From: Sutcliffiella sp. FSL R7-0096
GTDB lineage: Bacteria; Bacillota; Bacilli; Bacillales; Bacillaceae_I
DNA length: 64,000 nt
NCBI RefSeq assembly: GCF_038595065.1
Contig: NZ_CP152003.1
Location: forward strand, 1,096,001-1,160,000
Direction of reading: 5' to 3'
Shown here: piece after piece, positions 7,862-16,135 of the stretch
How the letters are laid out: each line of letters opens with the position of its first letter
Numbering within the stretch: the first letter of the stretch is position 1
Position numbers and translations under genes: made by a program
The notes under the pieces: generated by a model
What the model saw: the letters and a program-made list of their open reading frames with translations, nothing else
What the model was told of the DNA's origin: nothing
Databases searched by the model: none

Positions 7862-9040
7862 ATGGCAGGGTTATTAGATAAACAAGCACAACAAATCGTC
7901 CACGAGATGGAAAAGATCATCGAGAAGAATATCAACATCATGAACAACGATGGAATTATTATTGCCAGTAAGGACGCAGACAGAATCGGGACATTTCATG
8001 AAGGAGCCCGAAATGTCATTGAACGGGGCGAGACCGTGATGATATTTCCAGAAGATACCCTTCTCGGCTCCAAGCCAGGTGTGAACATGCCTATTTATTT
8101 TCATGAAGAACTTATTGGAGTCATCGGGATTACGGGTCATCCAAATGAGGTGCGGGACTTTGCGAAAATCATTCAGAAAATGACAGAGGTAATGGTAAAA
8201 GAGGCGTATGTGAGCAGAGAACTGGATCTGGAAAAACGTGCGAAGGAATTTTTCATACAAGAATGGATGCGAAGAAAGTGGGACAGTATCGAAGCGTTCG
8301 GAGTGCGAGGTCAGACCCTTTCCATCCAAACCAATGTCACAAGGCAGGCGTTCCTGCTTCGGTTGGACACAGCTCAAGAAAATGAAACCGAAGTGGCAAG
8401 ACAGGAGAAGATGAGTGACCTGTTGAAAAAACTGCAACAAGTACTTGCAGTCTCCGAAACTGACCTGATTACATTATGGAAATCCAATCAGATTCTTTTA
8501 TTGAAGGATACTCAAAACATCTCTATTTCAAGATGGTATGGGGAGGTTGAGAAGGCGATAAGTAAACTGGGAGCCTCTTTCGGTGTCATTATTTGTGGTG
8601 TCGGAAGGGAATATGATGGCCTGGAAGGGGCGGTAAAGTCCTTTGAAGAAGCAAGGTTGGCGCTGCGTTTTGTGGATGGTAGAGAAGGGAATTTGTTGCT
8701 TTTCAAGGAGCTTGGAATTGAGTCCATCATGCATGAAATACCAGAAGAGAAGATGGAGGATTTTATTGAGCGCTTTTTCCCTTTCTTTCTCGATCCGGAC
8801 CACAAGCAGCTAGTGGAAACATTGAGGGCTTTCTTGGAGCATAATCAGAGTATTGCTTCTGCAAGCGAGGCTCTCTTTATTCACAAGAACACCTTACAAT
8901 ATCGTTTGAAAAAGATGAAAGAGCTGACCGGCTATGATCCAAGGTTGTTTCAAGATGCTGTGTTGTACTGGGTGGGGTTGGTTGGATTGGGGAAGGAGGA
9001 GCTAATAGGGACAGATCCCGCGACCCACTATAATGGGTAG
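7862..9040 (+). CDS. cdaR: CdaR-type carbohydrate diacid/glycerate-responsive regulator
   Basis: The 392-residue product has the layout of CdaR: an N-terminal sugar diacid recognition domain (about 1-130, with NDGIIIASKDADRIG), a middle degenerate GGDEF-like region, and a C-terminal PucR-type helix-turn-helix (about 325-375, with ASEALFIHKNTLQYRLKK). E. coli CdaR activates the glucarate/galactarate/glycerate genes, and glycerate has been reported as an inducer, which fits its place next to a glycerate kinase operon. ATG 7862 is preferred since AAGGGGC lies eight bases upstream; the in-frame start at 7814 lies within the preceding terminator region. The stop codon lies inside a hairpin repeat (9007-9055). 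Confidence 0.88.
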   Translation: MAGLLDKQAQQIVHEMEKIIEKNINIMNNDGIIIASKDADRIGTFHEGARNVIERGETVMIFPEDTLLGSKPGVNMPIYFHEELIGVIGITGHPNEVRDFAKIIQKMTEVMVKEAYVSRELDLEKRAKEFFIQEWMRRKWDSIEAFGVRGQTLSIQTNVTRQAFLLRLDTAQENETEVARQEKMSDLLKKLQQVLAVSETDLITLWKSNQILLLKDTQNISISRWYGEVEKAISKLGASFGVIICGVGREYDGLEGAVKSFEEARLALRFVDGREGNLLLFKELGIESIMHEIPEEKMEDFIERFFPFFLDPDHKQLVETLRAFLEHNQSIASASEALFIHKNTLQYRLKKMKELTGYDPRLFQDAVLYWVGLVGLGKEELIGTDPATHYNG

Positions 9041-9055
9041 TAGGATTCTGTCCCT
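9007..9055. repeat. GGGACA-type nested hairpin overlapping the cdaR stop
   Basis: AGGGACAG at 9007 pairs with CTGTCCCT at 9048-9055, and a second inner stem (CCCA/TGGG) nests inside. Similar hairpins occur at 35308-35350 and 45089-45134, so this is a dispersed element and may also act as a transcript end. Confidence 0.65.
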
Positions 9056-9063
9056 AAGTTTTA

Positions 9064-9119
9064 GGCCCTGTTAAAGCATACTGTTGATTTTTCTAGCAAC
9101 AGCGGTGTTTAACAGAGCC
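9064..9119. repeat. Inverted repeat between convergent cdaR and comA
   Basis: GGCCCTGTTAAA at 9064 pairs with TTTAACAGAGCC at 9108-9119, and an inner CTGTTG/CAACAG stem adds to it. It lies between two convergent genes and may stop transcription from both sides, although no clean T run is present. Confidence 0.6.
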
Positions 9120-9139
9120 AAGTTTTAAAAAATTGATCC

Positions 9140-9775
9140 TTACTCAATCCATCCCTTTTCCATGGCTATCTTCAAGGCTTCTGCACGGGATTCGACATTA
9201 AGTTTGACGAATAGTTTGGAAAGGTAGTTTTCTACAGTTCGCTGTGTGACAGATAGTTCTACTGCGATGGCTTTGTTGGTGAAGCCTTGGGCGATCAGGT
9301 TTAGAATCATTTTTTCTTTATCGCTCAATGTCTGCTGGCTGTCCTGCAAAGAAAGGTGTAGCTGTGATTGGACGAAATCAAGAAAATCGTTAGGCAGAAG
9401 AATCTCCCTACGAAGAACAGCATGTATCGTCTGTATGACTTGCTCTTTTGTAGCGGTCTTGGATAATATGCCGTCTATTTTTCTTTTCAGGATCAGCTCA
9501 TAGTAATCAGCTAGTTCAAAACCTGTATAGAGGATCACTAGTGAATCAGGCTCCCGCTGTTTGATAGATTCTGCCAGTTGTATGCCATTTATCGGCTTCA
9601 TATTAATGTCTATCAAAAAGAGATGAAAGGAGTCCTTATCCAGTCTTCCTTCCACAGCAATTGGATTTTGTTCGGTTTCTATATGAAAGTTATCAAGCTC
9701 TTGCAAAAGCGTCATTGTGCCGTCAAGCACGACTGGATGATCGTCCACAATCAGTAGTTTAATCACTTGTATCAC
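9140..9775 (-). CDS. comA: ComA-like LuxR-family response regulator
   Basis: This 211-residue regulator has a receiver domain (residues 4-120; acidic pair D11-D12, phosphoacceptor D56) and a C-terminal LuxR/NarL helix-turn-helix (about 148-205, with LSDKEKMILNLIAQGFTNKAIA and RTVENYLSKLF). It is the last gene of comQ-comX-comP-comA, and its GTG start lies inside the 3' end of comP (17-bp overlap). By homology it is phosphorylated by ComP when the pheromone ComX accumulates and then activates target promoters. In Bacillus subtilis the targets include competence and surfactin genes; here the adjacent bacteriocin cassette is the obvious candidate. A different small-molecule output cannot be excluded. 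Confidence 0.88.
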   Translation of the reverse strand: MIQVIKLLIVDDHPVVLDGTMTLLQELDNFHIETEQNPIAVEGRLDKDSFHLFLIDINMKPINGIQLAESIKQREPDSLVILYTGFELADYYELILKRKIDGILSKTATKEQVIQTIHAVLRREILLPNDFLDFVQSQLHLSLQDSQQTLSDKEKMILNLIAQGFTNKAIAVELSVTQRTVENYLSKLFVKLNVESRAEALKIAMEKGWIE

Positions 9776-12008
9776 TGCTTTCTATCATTCGTATCTTTAT
9801 ACGCATTCCTTGCCCAGGAGCGGAATCCATATCCATTTCTCCGTTAAATGCCCTTACCCGTTCCCTCATGCCACTGATGCCCATGGAAGCAGTGGACTCG
9901 AAAACCTCGCTTGGTTCGCATCCGGCTCCATTATCTCGATAGATTAATTCAAAGCCCGTCTCTCCGACAGAATGTAAACGAAGTTCCACTTCAGAGGCTT
10001 TTGCATGCTTGATAGCATTATTTAACAACTCTTGAATCAGACGGTAAATCATCAGATAGAGCATGGGGTCTTTGAGTTGCGGAATGTCCAGATGGTCATC
10101 CAACATGAAGTCAGCACGCATTTTTATTTTCTGGATAAACTTTTTGAGTGCTGCCTGCAGTCCGAAAGTATCTAATAGAGGAGGGCTGAGATGCTCGCAA
10201 TATTCCCGCAGATCCATGGAGGCATCAAGTAACTGCTCCCTGATGGTGATTATTTTCTCGGTGTATACTTCCATGGGACTGGTAACGAGTAGGTCGAGTT
10301 CTCTTGCAAGGTGTAGTTGTTCTTGCAGTACGGTATCATGAAGTTCCTGTGCCAAAATGGCCTTTTCCTTTTCGAGAATCTGCCAAAGTAGCTTGTCAAA
10401 CCATGGGAGGCGATGGCTGTTTGCTGACTTCATCAATTGTAGCTCCTCCACTAGCTCCTCAACCAATTTAAGATTCCCGTAGAAGCTATGGAAATAGAGT
10501 GACAGTAATTCCAGCCACAACAGCTCTTCTTTTCTTAATGAAACTGTCTGTAAACCATTACCGATTGTCAGGACAATCTTTTCAGTTGCTGTTTCATGGA
10601 GTAACATTTGATATTTTTTCCCGGTCCTTGTGATTTCTCCAAGGGCCAACTGGTTGTATCCATCACTGTTTTTGTCAGCAGGAAACACTGTTAAGTCGAG
10701 AGAGGATACCTCGAGCTTTTCTACTACTTTTCTTTCGTATTTCAGAAAAAGTTCCTGCTGATTTCTTGCCTGCCCAAGGTCATGGATGGACAAATAAAGT
10801 CCGTGGATATAATCACCATTGGTCGAAAACAAGATCTTGCGTTGCCTGAAATCAATCTGTTCTTTTAGATAGAATACTGCGATCAATAAAATAACCAGGA
10901 ACACATATATACGGGAAGTGTCCATGAAAGTTAAACGGTCACTACCCCAAAAATAGTAGATTCCAGCTGTCATCACGACTCCTGTACCAAGGGAAAGCAT
11001 GGAATAGTATCGGAATCGGGTCATGTGATACTGAATATCGAACAGCCTGTCTGCCAATTGGATGTATATAAAAGAAAACGGGATGAATAGTAGAGAAAAG
11101 GCGCTGATATCTGCCGACAGAATATGTTGTTCTGTAAGGATTTCCGGCAAAGCATATAAAAGAATAAAGGGGAGTATCGGTAGGATCAGCCCCCATAATA
11201 TAAATAGTAGCTTAGGAGATTTGGATTTAAAATATCCCCTGAGTAAAACAAAAAAAATACTTAAGGAAAGGATAAGAAAGAAACTTAAAATAATGTCAGA
11301 TGTTAAATGAAAAAAATAAGAATTGAAACTCGTCATCACACTGAACAGAAGAATAATAAAAGGTAATGCGTATAATACAGTAATATTCTTAACAAAAACC
11401 CATTCCATTTTTAAATAGGCAAAGTACTCTTTTAAGAAATGAAGGAGAAATATAAGGCACAAGACAAGGAACGTGCCATTTACATATAATCCGATCGTGT
11501 CCAAGCGGCTTGAAGCTCCTCCGCTGATATAAGCCAAGGAGACAGAAAGCAGAAACAGGATCAGCAGAGTGTTCAATCTGTTTTGATGTTGCTTCACGAA
11601 AAGATACCAAGCAAGTCCTAGTGACAGGATGAAATAAAGGGAAGGAAGCAAGCTGTGCATAATCAATTGCTCAGGAAGATCCATGTGGGAAACTTCCACG
11701 CTATTAACACCACCACCCGGTTTCAAAAGGGTTAGATTGTTTGCCGCCCGAATGCTTTGATCTACCTTCATCGTGGATGATTCCTCTATGGATTTATTGT
11801 CTATACCCAGGATGATGTCTCCTGGTTCAATGTTATGCGATTTTGCCCAATCATTATATAATGGATCATCAACTACCCAATGACCCCCTTCTTCGCGAAT
11901 CTCCATGCTGATAAAAGGAGTACTTACTGCTACATAAAGCAAATAGATTCCTAGGATGCTATACAAAAAGATAAAGTGTTGTAGATATTTGCTCTTATTC
12001 GATTTCAT
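9759..12008 (-). CDS. comP: ComP-like membrane sensor histidine kinase
   Basis: This is a 749-residue pheromone receptor kinase. A first membrane segment (about 10-30) is followed by an extracytoplasmic PDZ-like region (about 40-110, with EPGDIILGIDNKSI), then seven or more hydrophobic segments to about residue 380. The cytoplasmic HisKA_3 dimerisation domain carries His557 (QELHDTV), and the C-terminal HATPase_c has ELLNNAIKHA, YRDNGAG and GISGMRERV. The length and layout match Bacillus ComP. Its ATG overlaps the comX stop as ATGA, which couples receptor and pheromone translation. ComP genes are known to be the most variable part of the locus, and the N-terminal half here should define the pherotype. 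Confidence 0.9.
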   Translation of the reverse strand: MKSNKSKYLQHFIFLYSILGIYLLYVAVSTPFISMEIREEGGHWVVDDPLYNDWAKSHNIEPGDIILGIDNKSIEESSTMKVDQSIRAANNLTLLKPGGGVNSVEVSHMDLPEQLIMHSLLPSLYFILSLGLAWYLFVKQHQNRLNTLLILFLLSVSLAYISGGASSRLDTIGLYVNGTFLVLCLIFLLHFLKEYFAYLKMEWVFVKNITVLYALPFIILLFSVMTSFNSYFFHLTSDIILSFFLILSLSIFFVLLRGYFKSKSPKLLFILWGLILPILPFILLYALPEILTEQHILSADISAFSLLFIPFSFIYIQLADRLFDIQYHMTRFRYYSMLSLGTGVVMTAGIYYFWGSDRLTFMDTSRIYVFLVILLIAVFYLKEQIDFRQRKILFSTNGDYIHGLYLSIHDLGQARNQQELFLKYERKVVEKLEVSSLDLTVFPADKNSDGYNQLALGEITRTGKKYQMLLHETATEKIVLTIGNGLQTVSLRKEELLWLELLSLYFHSFYGNLKLVEELVEELQLMKSANSHRLPWFDKLLWQILEKEKAILAQELHDTVLQEQLHLARELDLLVTSPMEVYTEKIITIREQLLDASMDLREYCEHLSPPLLDTFGLQAALKKFIQKIKMRADFMLDDHLDIPQLKDPMLYLMIYRLIQELLNNAIKHAKASEVELRLHSVGETGFELIYRDNGAGCEPSEVFESTASMGISGMRERVRAFNGEMDMDSAPGQGMRIKIRMIESSDTSD

Positions 12009-12163
12009 CTCCAGTAGCGGTTTTCCAAAACGACAGCTTCTTCATAGGCACGAAGGATTGACCGCTCTTGGTCCGTGTCCATTCCTACTAAACAAAGCTT
12101 GCCTTCTTTCAATAACTCCACAACATACTTATTCTGTTCTAAAAATGCGATCATTTTTATCAT
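12005..12163 (-). CDS. comX: ComX-type pheromone precursor (52 aa)
   Basis: The gene is a 53-codon frame lying between comQ and comP on the same strand, with ATG at 12163, GAGGA upstream and TGA overlapping comP. The product has the ComX profile: an LLKEGKLCLVGMD-like core near residues 17-29, an RAYEEA segment near 38-43 and a tryptophan next to the C-terminus (last residues NRYWR, Trp51). In characterised ComX peptides ComQ isoprenylates that tryptophan and the C-terminal 5-10 residues become the secreted signal. Here Trp is penultimate. The mature length cannot be read from the sequence. Confidence 0.88.
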   Translation of the reverse strand: MIKMIAFLEQNKYVVELLKEGKLCLVGMDTDQERSILRAYEEAVVLENRYWR

Positions 12164-12238
12164 GTTATTTCCTCATTTCATTATAGATAATAATTTATTT
12201 TGTACTTTTGCAGATAATGGAATATCCTTCATTGCTTG

Positions 12239-13093
12239 TTACGCTTTCCTTTGATAATTATGTATGAAAAATAATGCATAGCGTATGGCACCACTTTCTG
12301 TGAGTGCTTGTTGAACTTGTTCTTTATCTAACGATATGGAATCCTCTTTTTCATAGTATCGCCTGATATGTCTAGAAAGTTCATCTTCTAATGCTAAAAG
12401 AAAAATAACTGGCAGAGTGAATTTTCGGTTAAGTATATCATTTTTCTTTCCCCAGCACTTTAGGTCGGAAATATCATTTTTCAGTTGATGAATGACACCG
12501 ATATACCGCCCATAGCGCTCCACAGGTGCAGATGATTTTCCTGTAGCCAATACCATTCCAATAAGGCAGCTCATAGCAGTGAGGGACCCTGATTTTCTTT
12601 CAATCATTTGAAGATAGGAAGACTCATCAACGGCAAGGTTCAGTAAATCCCTCTGCTGTCCATCAATACTCTGTAAAGCGTATTTTTCCATTATTCTTCC
12701 TGCTAGATTTGAATGTGTAAGCGAGCTCTCCCAAATTATCTTCGATGACACTATCAGCATGGCCAAGGCGCTATTGATTCCTAATGCAGGGTGTGCTGCC
12801 CAGCTATGGCTACTGTCCCCGTCTTGAATATCATCTATCATATCAAAGCATAAGACCAACAACTCGATAGCTGCTGCTATCTTGAATATCTCTTCATCAA
12901 AATCTCTGGCGAACGCTTCATAATGAAGGATACAAAGCTCTGCAAAAGGAAGGGTATCATCTCCTTTTTCCTTTATAAAGAATAGCATCATGCTGCGAAA
13001 ATCATCATCGATCTCTTTTTCGTTATTCAATAATGCAACGAGCGCTTGTTTAACATTCGTAGCTACATGATTCAATTGTTTTTCACTTCCCAT
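12239..13093 (-). CDS. comQ: ComQ-like isoprenyl transferase
   Basis: This 284-residue protein has a polyprenyl-synthase fold with the first aspartate-rich motif DDIQD at residues 87-91 and a second weaker NDISD near 213-217. ComQ transfers a geranyl or farnesyl group to the tryptophan of ComX and is needed for its maturation. It is the first gene of the minus-strand comQXPA locus, 75 bp before comX, and divergent from the bacteriocin gene at 13286. ATG 13093 is preceded by AAGGGA. A housekeeping prenyl synthase would be expected to keep two canonical DDxxD motifs, so the ComQ call rests on both motif and neighbours. Confidence 0.88.
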   Translation of the reverse strand: MGSEKQLNHVATNVKQALVALLNNEKEIDDDFRSMMLFFIKEKGDDTLPFAELCILHYEAFARDFDEEIFKIAAAIELLVLCFDMIDDIQDGDSSHSWAAHPALGINSALAMLIVSSKIIWESSLTHSNLAGRIMEKYALQSIDGQQRDLLNLAVDESSYLQMIERKSGSLTAMSCLIGMVLATGKSSAPVERYGRYIGVIHQLKNDISDLKCWGKKNDILNRKFTLPVIFLLALEDELSRHIRRYYEKEDSISLDKEQVQQALTESGAIRYALFFIHNYQRKA

Positions 13094-13150
13094 TATTCGA
13101 CAATTCCCTTACATTAGTTATTATCTATGAAACTGTGCAAATATGGAAGT

Positions 13151-13213
13151 CCGAAAAATCCTTTTCGGTTCCTCCCCTGTCAGTGTTTCGGAAAACCGAT
13201 ATGGAAATTTCGG
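13151..13213. promoter_or_regulatory. ComA-box-like repeats between comQ and the bacteriocin gene
   Basis: TTTCGG occurs three times, at 13163, 13186 and 13208, that is, 23 and 22 bp apart (about two helical turns). The middle copy is part of TTTCGGaaaaCCGATA (13186-13201), an inverted repeat with a 4-base spacer like the ComA box TTGCGG-N4-CCGCAA. A second inverted repeat, CCGAAAA-N4-TTTTCGG, lies at 13151-13168. An inverted pair plus a downstream half-site is the tripartite layout described for ComA targets. It probably activates the bacteriocin promoter, which lacks a good -35 (inference). Confidence 0.6.
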
Positions 13214-13285
13214 GAAACTTGATGGTACGATGGATTTACTCGAGGAAAACCATCACAATATTGTGAGATTATTTAGGGGGATAAG

Positions 13286-13639
13286 ATGAAAAAAGCACTT
13301 TTATCTATTGCTTTATGTGGAGGACTTCTTGGAATGTCAGCGATGGCACCAGCTTTAACGGCAGATGCAGCTACTAAATCGGCAACTGGAACTAGTTTTA
13401 CAAAGGCTTGGTCAAAAAGCGTAAATACCGGTGACGGTGCAGGAGTATTAACGTATGGATATAACACAGCATGGATCAATGAAGACTTTGCTCATGCGTA
13501 CCATGCATCTAAAACTCATTTTGCATCCATTTCAAACGGAAACGGTTCCCATGTGAGCTCAAGTGTTGGTGCAGGTAAAACGGCGAAAGTGGAAGTAAGA
13601 CATGCTGGTTCTACCGTAACATATACTATCCACTATTAA
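13286..13639 (+). CDS. Lactococcin-972-family bacteriocin precursor
   Basis: This 117-residue secreted protein has a Sec signal peptide (basic MKK, hydrophobic 4-22, ADA cleavage site after residue 28) and a mature part of about 89 residues. The mature part has the lactococcin 972 pattern: GYNTAWI, a histidine-rich segment with HASKTHFASI-like spacing (about 76-85), an N-G-N-G stretch and a C-terminal aromatic YTIHY. It lacks cysteine in the mature region. Lactococcin 972 binds lipid II and blocks septum formation. The gene has a strong AGGGGG ribosome site and is followed by the membrane protein and ABC genes usual for this class, supporting the assignment. Confidence 0.85.
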   Translation: MKKALLSIALCGGLLGMSAMAPALTADAATKSATGTSFTKAWSKSVNTGDGAGVLTYGYNTAWINEDFAHAYHASKTHFASISNGNGSHVSSSVGAGKTAKVEVRHAGSTVTYTIHY

Positions 13640-13655
13640 TCTTTCACTACCAATT

Positions 13656-13700
13656 ATTTTAAAGAACACCTATAGTCGACTTATAGGTGTTCTTTAAAAT
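13656..13700. terminator. Perfect 19-bp hairpin after the bacteriocin gene
   Basis: The arms 13656-13674 and 13682-13700 are perfectly complementary with a 7-base loop, but no T run follows. It probably acts as a partial terminator or 3' stabiliser that keeps structural-gene transcript above that of the downstream transport genes. Confidence 0.7.
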
Positions 13701-13741
13701 GAATGGAATATTTCTATTAAAGAGACACAGGGGGTAAATAA

Positions 13742-14182
13742 ATGAAAAAGAAAGCGGTAGTGATATTCTCAATTTTGGCTGGCATCGTTATTTTTTATAG
13801 TTTGGCATGGTATGTAAATAATGAAATGGTTTTCAATAAATACGAAGAAGGATTTGAGGAAATTCCACTCAGTCATACAAAGGTTAAAATGCTTGAAGAA
13901 CATACTCTGTCAGTGAAAAAAGCGGATTTTGGGACATTTACCGGTAATCTCAGCATTACGAATATGGATGATACGGTATCCATTATTGTTTGGCCATCCC
14001 TGTTTGGAATGGAAAGCGGCATCATGATCACAGAGGAGGGAACATCTTATCAGATTCTTGTTGATGAGGACTTCCAGATTATCGATGAAACGGACGGAAC
14101 TGGTCGAGAGCTTATGGAAAGACATAAAGAAGAGTTAGACAAACAGCAGGAAATTGCGAATCAGACATGGGATATTTTTTAA
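13742..14182 (+). CDS. Small membrane-anchored protein in the bacteriocin cassette (146 aa)
   Basis: I do not recognise a family. The protein has one N-terminal membrane segment (about residues 5-25) and a mostly acidic extracytoplasmic domain ending in a charged helix (about 120-140). It sits between the bacteriocin gene and the cassette's membrane protein, 15 bp before the latter, so it belongs to the same transcript. A role in immunity or in helping the exporter is the simplest reading but is purely positional. The ATG start follows an AGGGGGT ribosome site. Confidence 0.75.
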   Translation: MKKKAVVIFSILAGIVIFYSLAWYVNNEMVFNKYEEGFEEIPLSHTKVKMLEEHTLSVKKADFGTFTGNLSITNMDDTVSIIVWPSLFGMESGIMITEEGTSYQILVDEDFQIIDETDGTGRELMERHKEELDKQQEIANQTWDIF

Positions 14183-14197
14183 GGAAATGGCGGAATC

Positions 14198-16135
14198 ATG
14201 AAAAAAATAAAATATTTGATGGCGTTTTTCTTTTTATCCATTGCCAGCATTTTTGTCGGTGAATTCTATATTTACTATTTAGATAACTTTGAAGAGGATT
14301 TCTACCATACTGAATTCTACAAGCCTTTTGATAGTAGCAATGAGGAGATGACAGAAGCACTCCTTGATGCTGCAGAAGACAATGAGATCATTCTTTTTAC
14401 ATTGGAAAGGAATGTCATCTCGACGATAAAGAGCGATATGATCATTTATGGGGAGGAGTCAGCCAAAGAGGAGCTCGAAAGCCGGGGAATTCAGTTCAGG
14501 AATAATCAAAGCCTTCTCTTAGGGGACATGAACGTCAGCTACCGAGACTTCTCCTCTTTTGAGCACAAGGAAAGTGGGCATGGCTATTATCTAGCAGGGG
14601 GCGAAGAGAATATTGTCCTTTTCAAGCAGCAACTTGTCGATCAATACGGCGGTGGATTTCCGAGGATGGGGGCCACATCCGATGCAAAAGGAATCGTATT
14701 TGTTTTCTTTAGCGTCTGCCTTCTCCTGATTCTGTTCTTAAGCTACTATGAGATTCAATTATTGAAAAAAGAGTTCTCCGTCCGTGTGCTCATGGGAGCC
14801 GATGCAACAAGGATGATATTCAGGCAGGTTGGGGCGGATGCTATTGTCTTTACGTTACTCTACTTCATCAGTTTCATGCTGACGAGCGAGCTTCATCACT
14901 CTTTATTTCATTGGAATGTCCAATTGACAGGTTTGTGTCTTTTCTTGGTGTTGAACAGTTTATTATATATAATCCTGCGGAAGGGAAACTTCAGGAAGAC
15001 ACTATCATCTGCAGGTGGAAAAAGTGTACTCGCGCTCAATTATGGATTAAAGGTTGTCATGAGTGTCCTGTGCATCTTGTCCATTACAGCCATGGCTACA
15101 TTCATTGACCAGGGGCTTAATTATTACAAGCAAAAAGACATAATTTCCACTTTTGAAAATTACTCCTACGTTCAATTGAATTACCGGGATGTGACCAAAT
15201 TTGAGGAAAGTGCTGCAATCAGGGAGAAATTTCATCAGACATTTGAAGAGAAGTCTGCAGATATGACAAATCTTCAAGGATCGGTGGTCGGGCAGACGGA
15301 CTTCAACTATCCCGTCATCCGTATGAATGAAGGCGCCCTTAAGCAGCTACCTGAAGCTTTTATCGGGAAATTGGAGAAGGATTTCGTACACTTGTTGATT
15401 CCTGGTGATTTAAAGGACAGGAACGTTCCGATTGACGGGATAAAAGGTGTGTACAGTTTGTACGAACCATCCCATCCGCCTTTTAAAATAACATACTATG
15501 AGGAAGATTTAGAGGTTCTTAGTGCAAAGGATATGTTTTATCCTTTCAAAACAAGGCTGGAAACTAACCCGATTATGCTAGTAAACAGTGCTACATCCGG
15601 AGAGGATGTTAATAATGAATACGCGCAAATCAGGACATATATTGCCTATGACGTCATGTATGATATCACAGACGAGGAGTACCAAAGATTCCTTGCTGAC
15701 AATGAGTGGAAAGACGAGCTTGAAGTAAAGACCAATGTTAAGGATCTGTATGAGTACAATTGGAAGATCATTCAACGCGGCATGTATATATCATTCATTC
15801 TTCTTGGACTGGTACTTGCGATGAATCTATTTATCGTGGCAACCATTCTCCGGGTCGAATACACATTTAACGCGAAAGAGTTACTGTTAATGAAAATACT
15901 CGGCAGATCCCTATTTGAACGTAACAGAAAGATCATCCTTCTATCCATAGGGGCAAGCGTCATCAGTGCATTAATAGCGATTGTCATCAGCTTTTTTATT
16001 AATACTCCTTTTACAGGCTACTTGATTATGGGCAGTGTTCTTATTTTACTTCTGGATTGCCTGATATTGTACCTCAATATCACCCGACTGGACCAAAAGA
16101 GCCTTGTAAAAGTTTTGAAAGGTGGGATTGTATGA
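14198..16135 (+). CDS. Bacteriocin-associated integral membrane protein (FtsX-like permease)
   Basis: The 645-residue protein has one N-terminal membrane segment (about 5-25), an extracytoplasmic domain, three central segments (about 165-270), a further segment near 285-305, a second large outside domain (about 310-520) and three C-terminal segments. This MacB/FtsX-like layout is that of the lactococcin-972 bacteriocin-associated integral membrane protein family. With the ATPase encoded by the overlapping next gene (ATGA overlap) it would form an ABC exporter or immunity pump. No catalytic domain is visible. Confidence 0.85.
   Translation: MKKIKYLMAFFFLSIASIFVGEFYIYYLDNFEEDFYHTEFYKPFDSSNEEMTEALLDAAEDNEIILFTLERNVISTIKSDMIIYGEESAKEELESRGIQFRNNQSLLLGDMNVSYRDFSSFEHKESGHGYYLAGGEENIVLFKQQLVDQYGGGFPRMGATSDAKGIVFVFFSVCLLLILFLSYYEIQLLKKEFSVRVLMGADATRMIFRQVGADAIVFTLLYFISFMLTSELHHSLFHWNVQLTGLCLFLVLNSLLYIILRKGNFRKTLSSAGGKSVLALNYGLKVVMSVLCILSITAMATFIDQGLNYYKQKDIISTFENYSYVQLNYRDVTKFEESAAIREKFHQTFEEKSADMTNLQGSVVGQTDFNYPVIRMNEGALKQLPEAFIGKLEKDFVHLLIPGDLKDRNVPIDGIKGVYSLYEPSHPPFKITYYEEDLEVLSAKDMFYPFKTRLETNPIMLVNSATSGEDVNNEYAQIRTYIAYDVMYDITDEEYQRFLADNEWKDELEVKTNVKDLYEYNWKIIQRGMYISFILLGLVLAMNLFIVATILRVEYTFNAKELLLMKILGRSLFERNRKIILLSIGASVISALIAIVISFFINTPFTGYLIMGSVLILLLDCLILYLNITRLDQKSLVKVLKGGIV

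Noticed and set aside
7874..8440. 188-codon open frame on the minus strand
   Set aside because: It is antisense to the CdaR-type regulator, without a ribosome site or recognisable domain.
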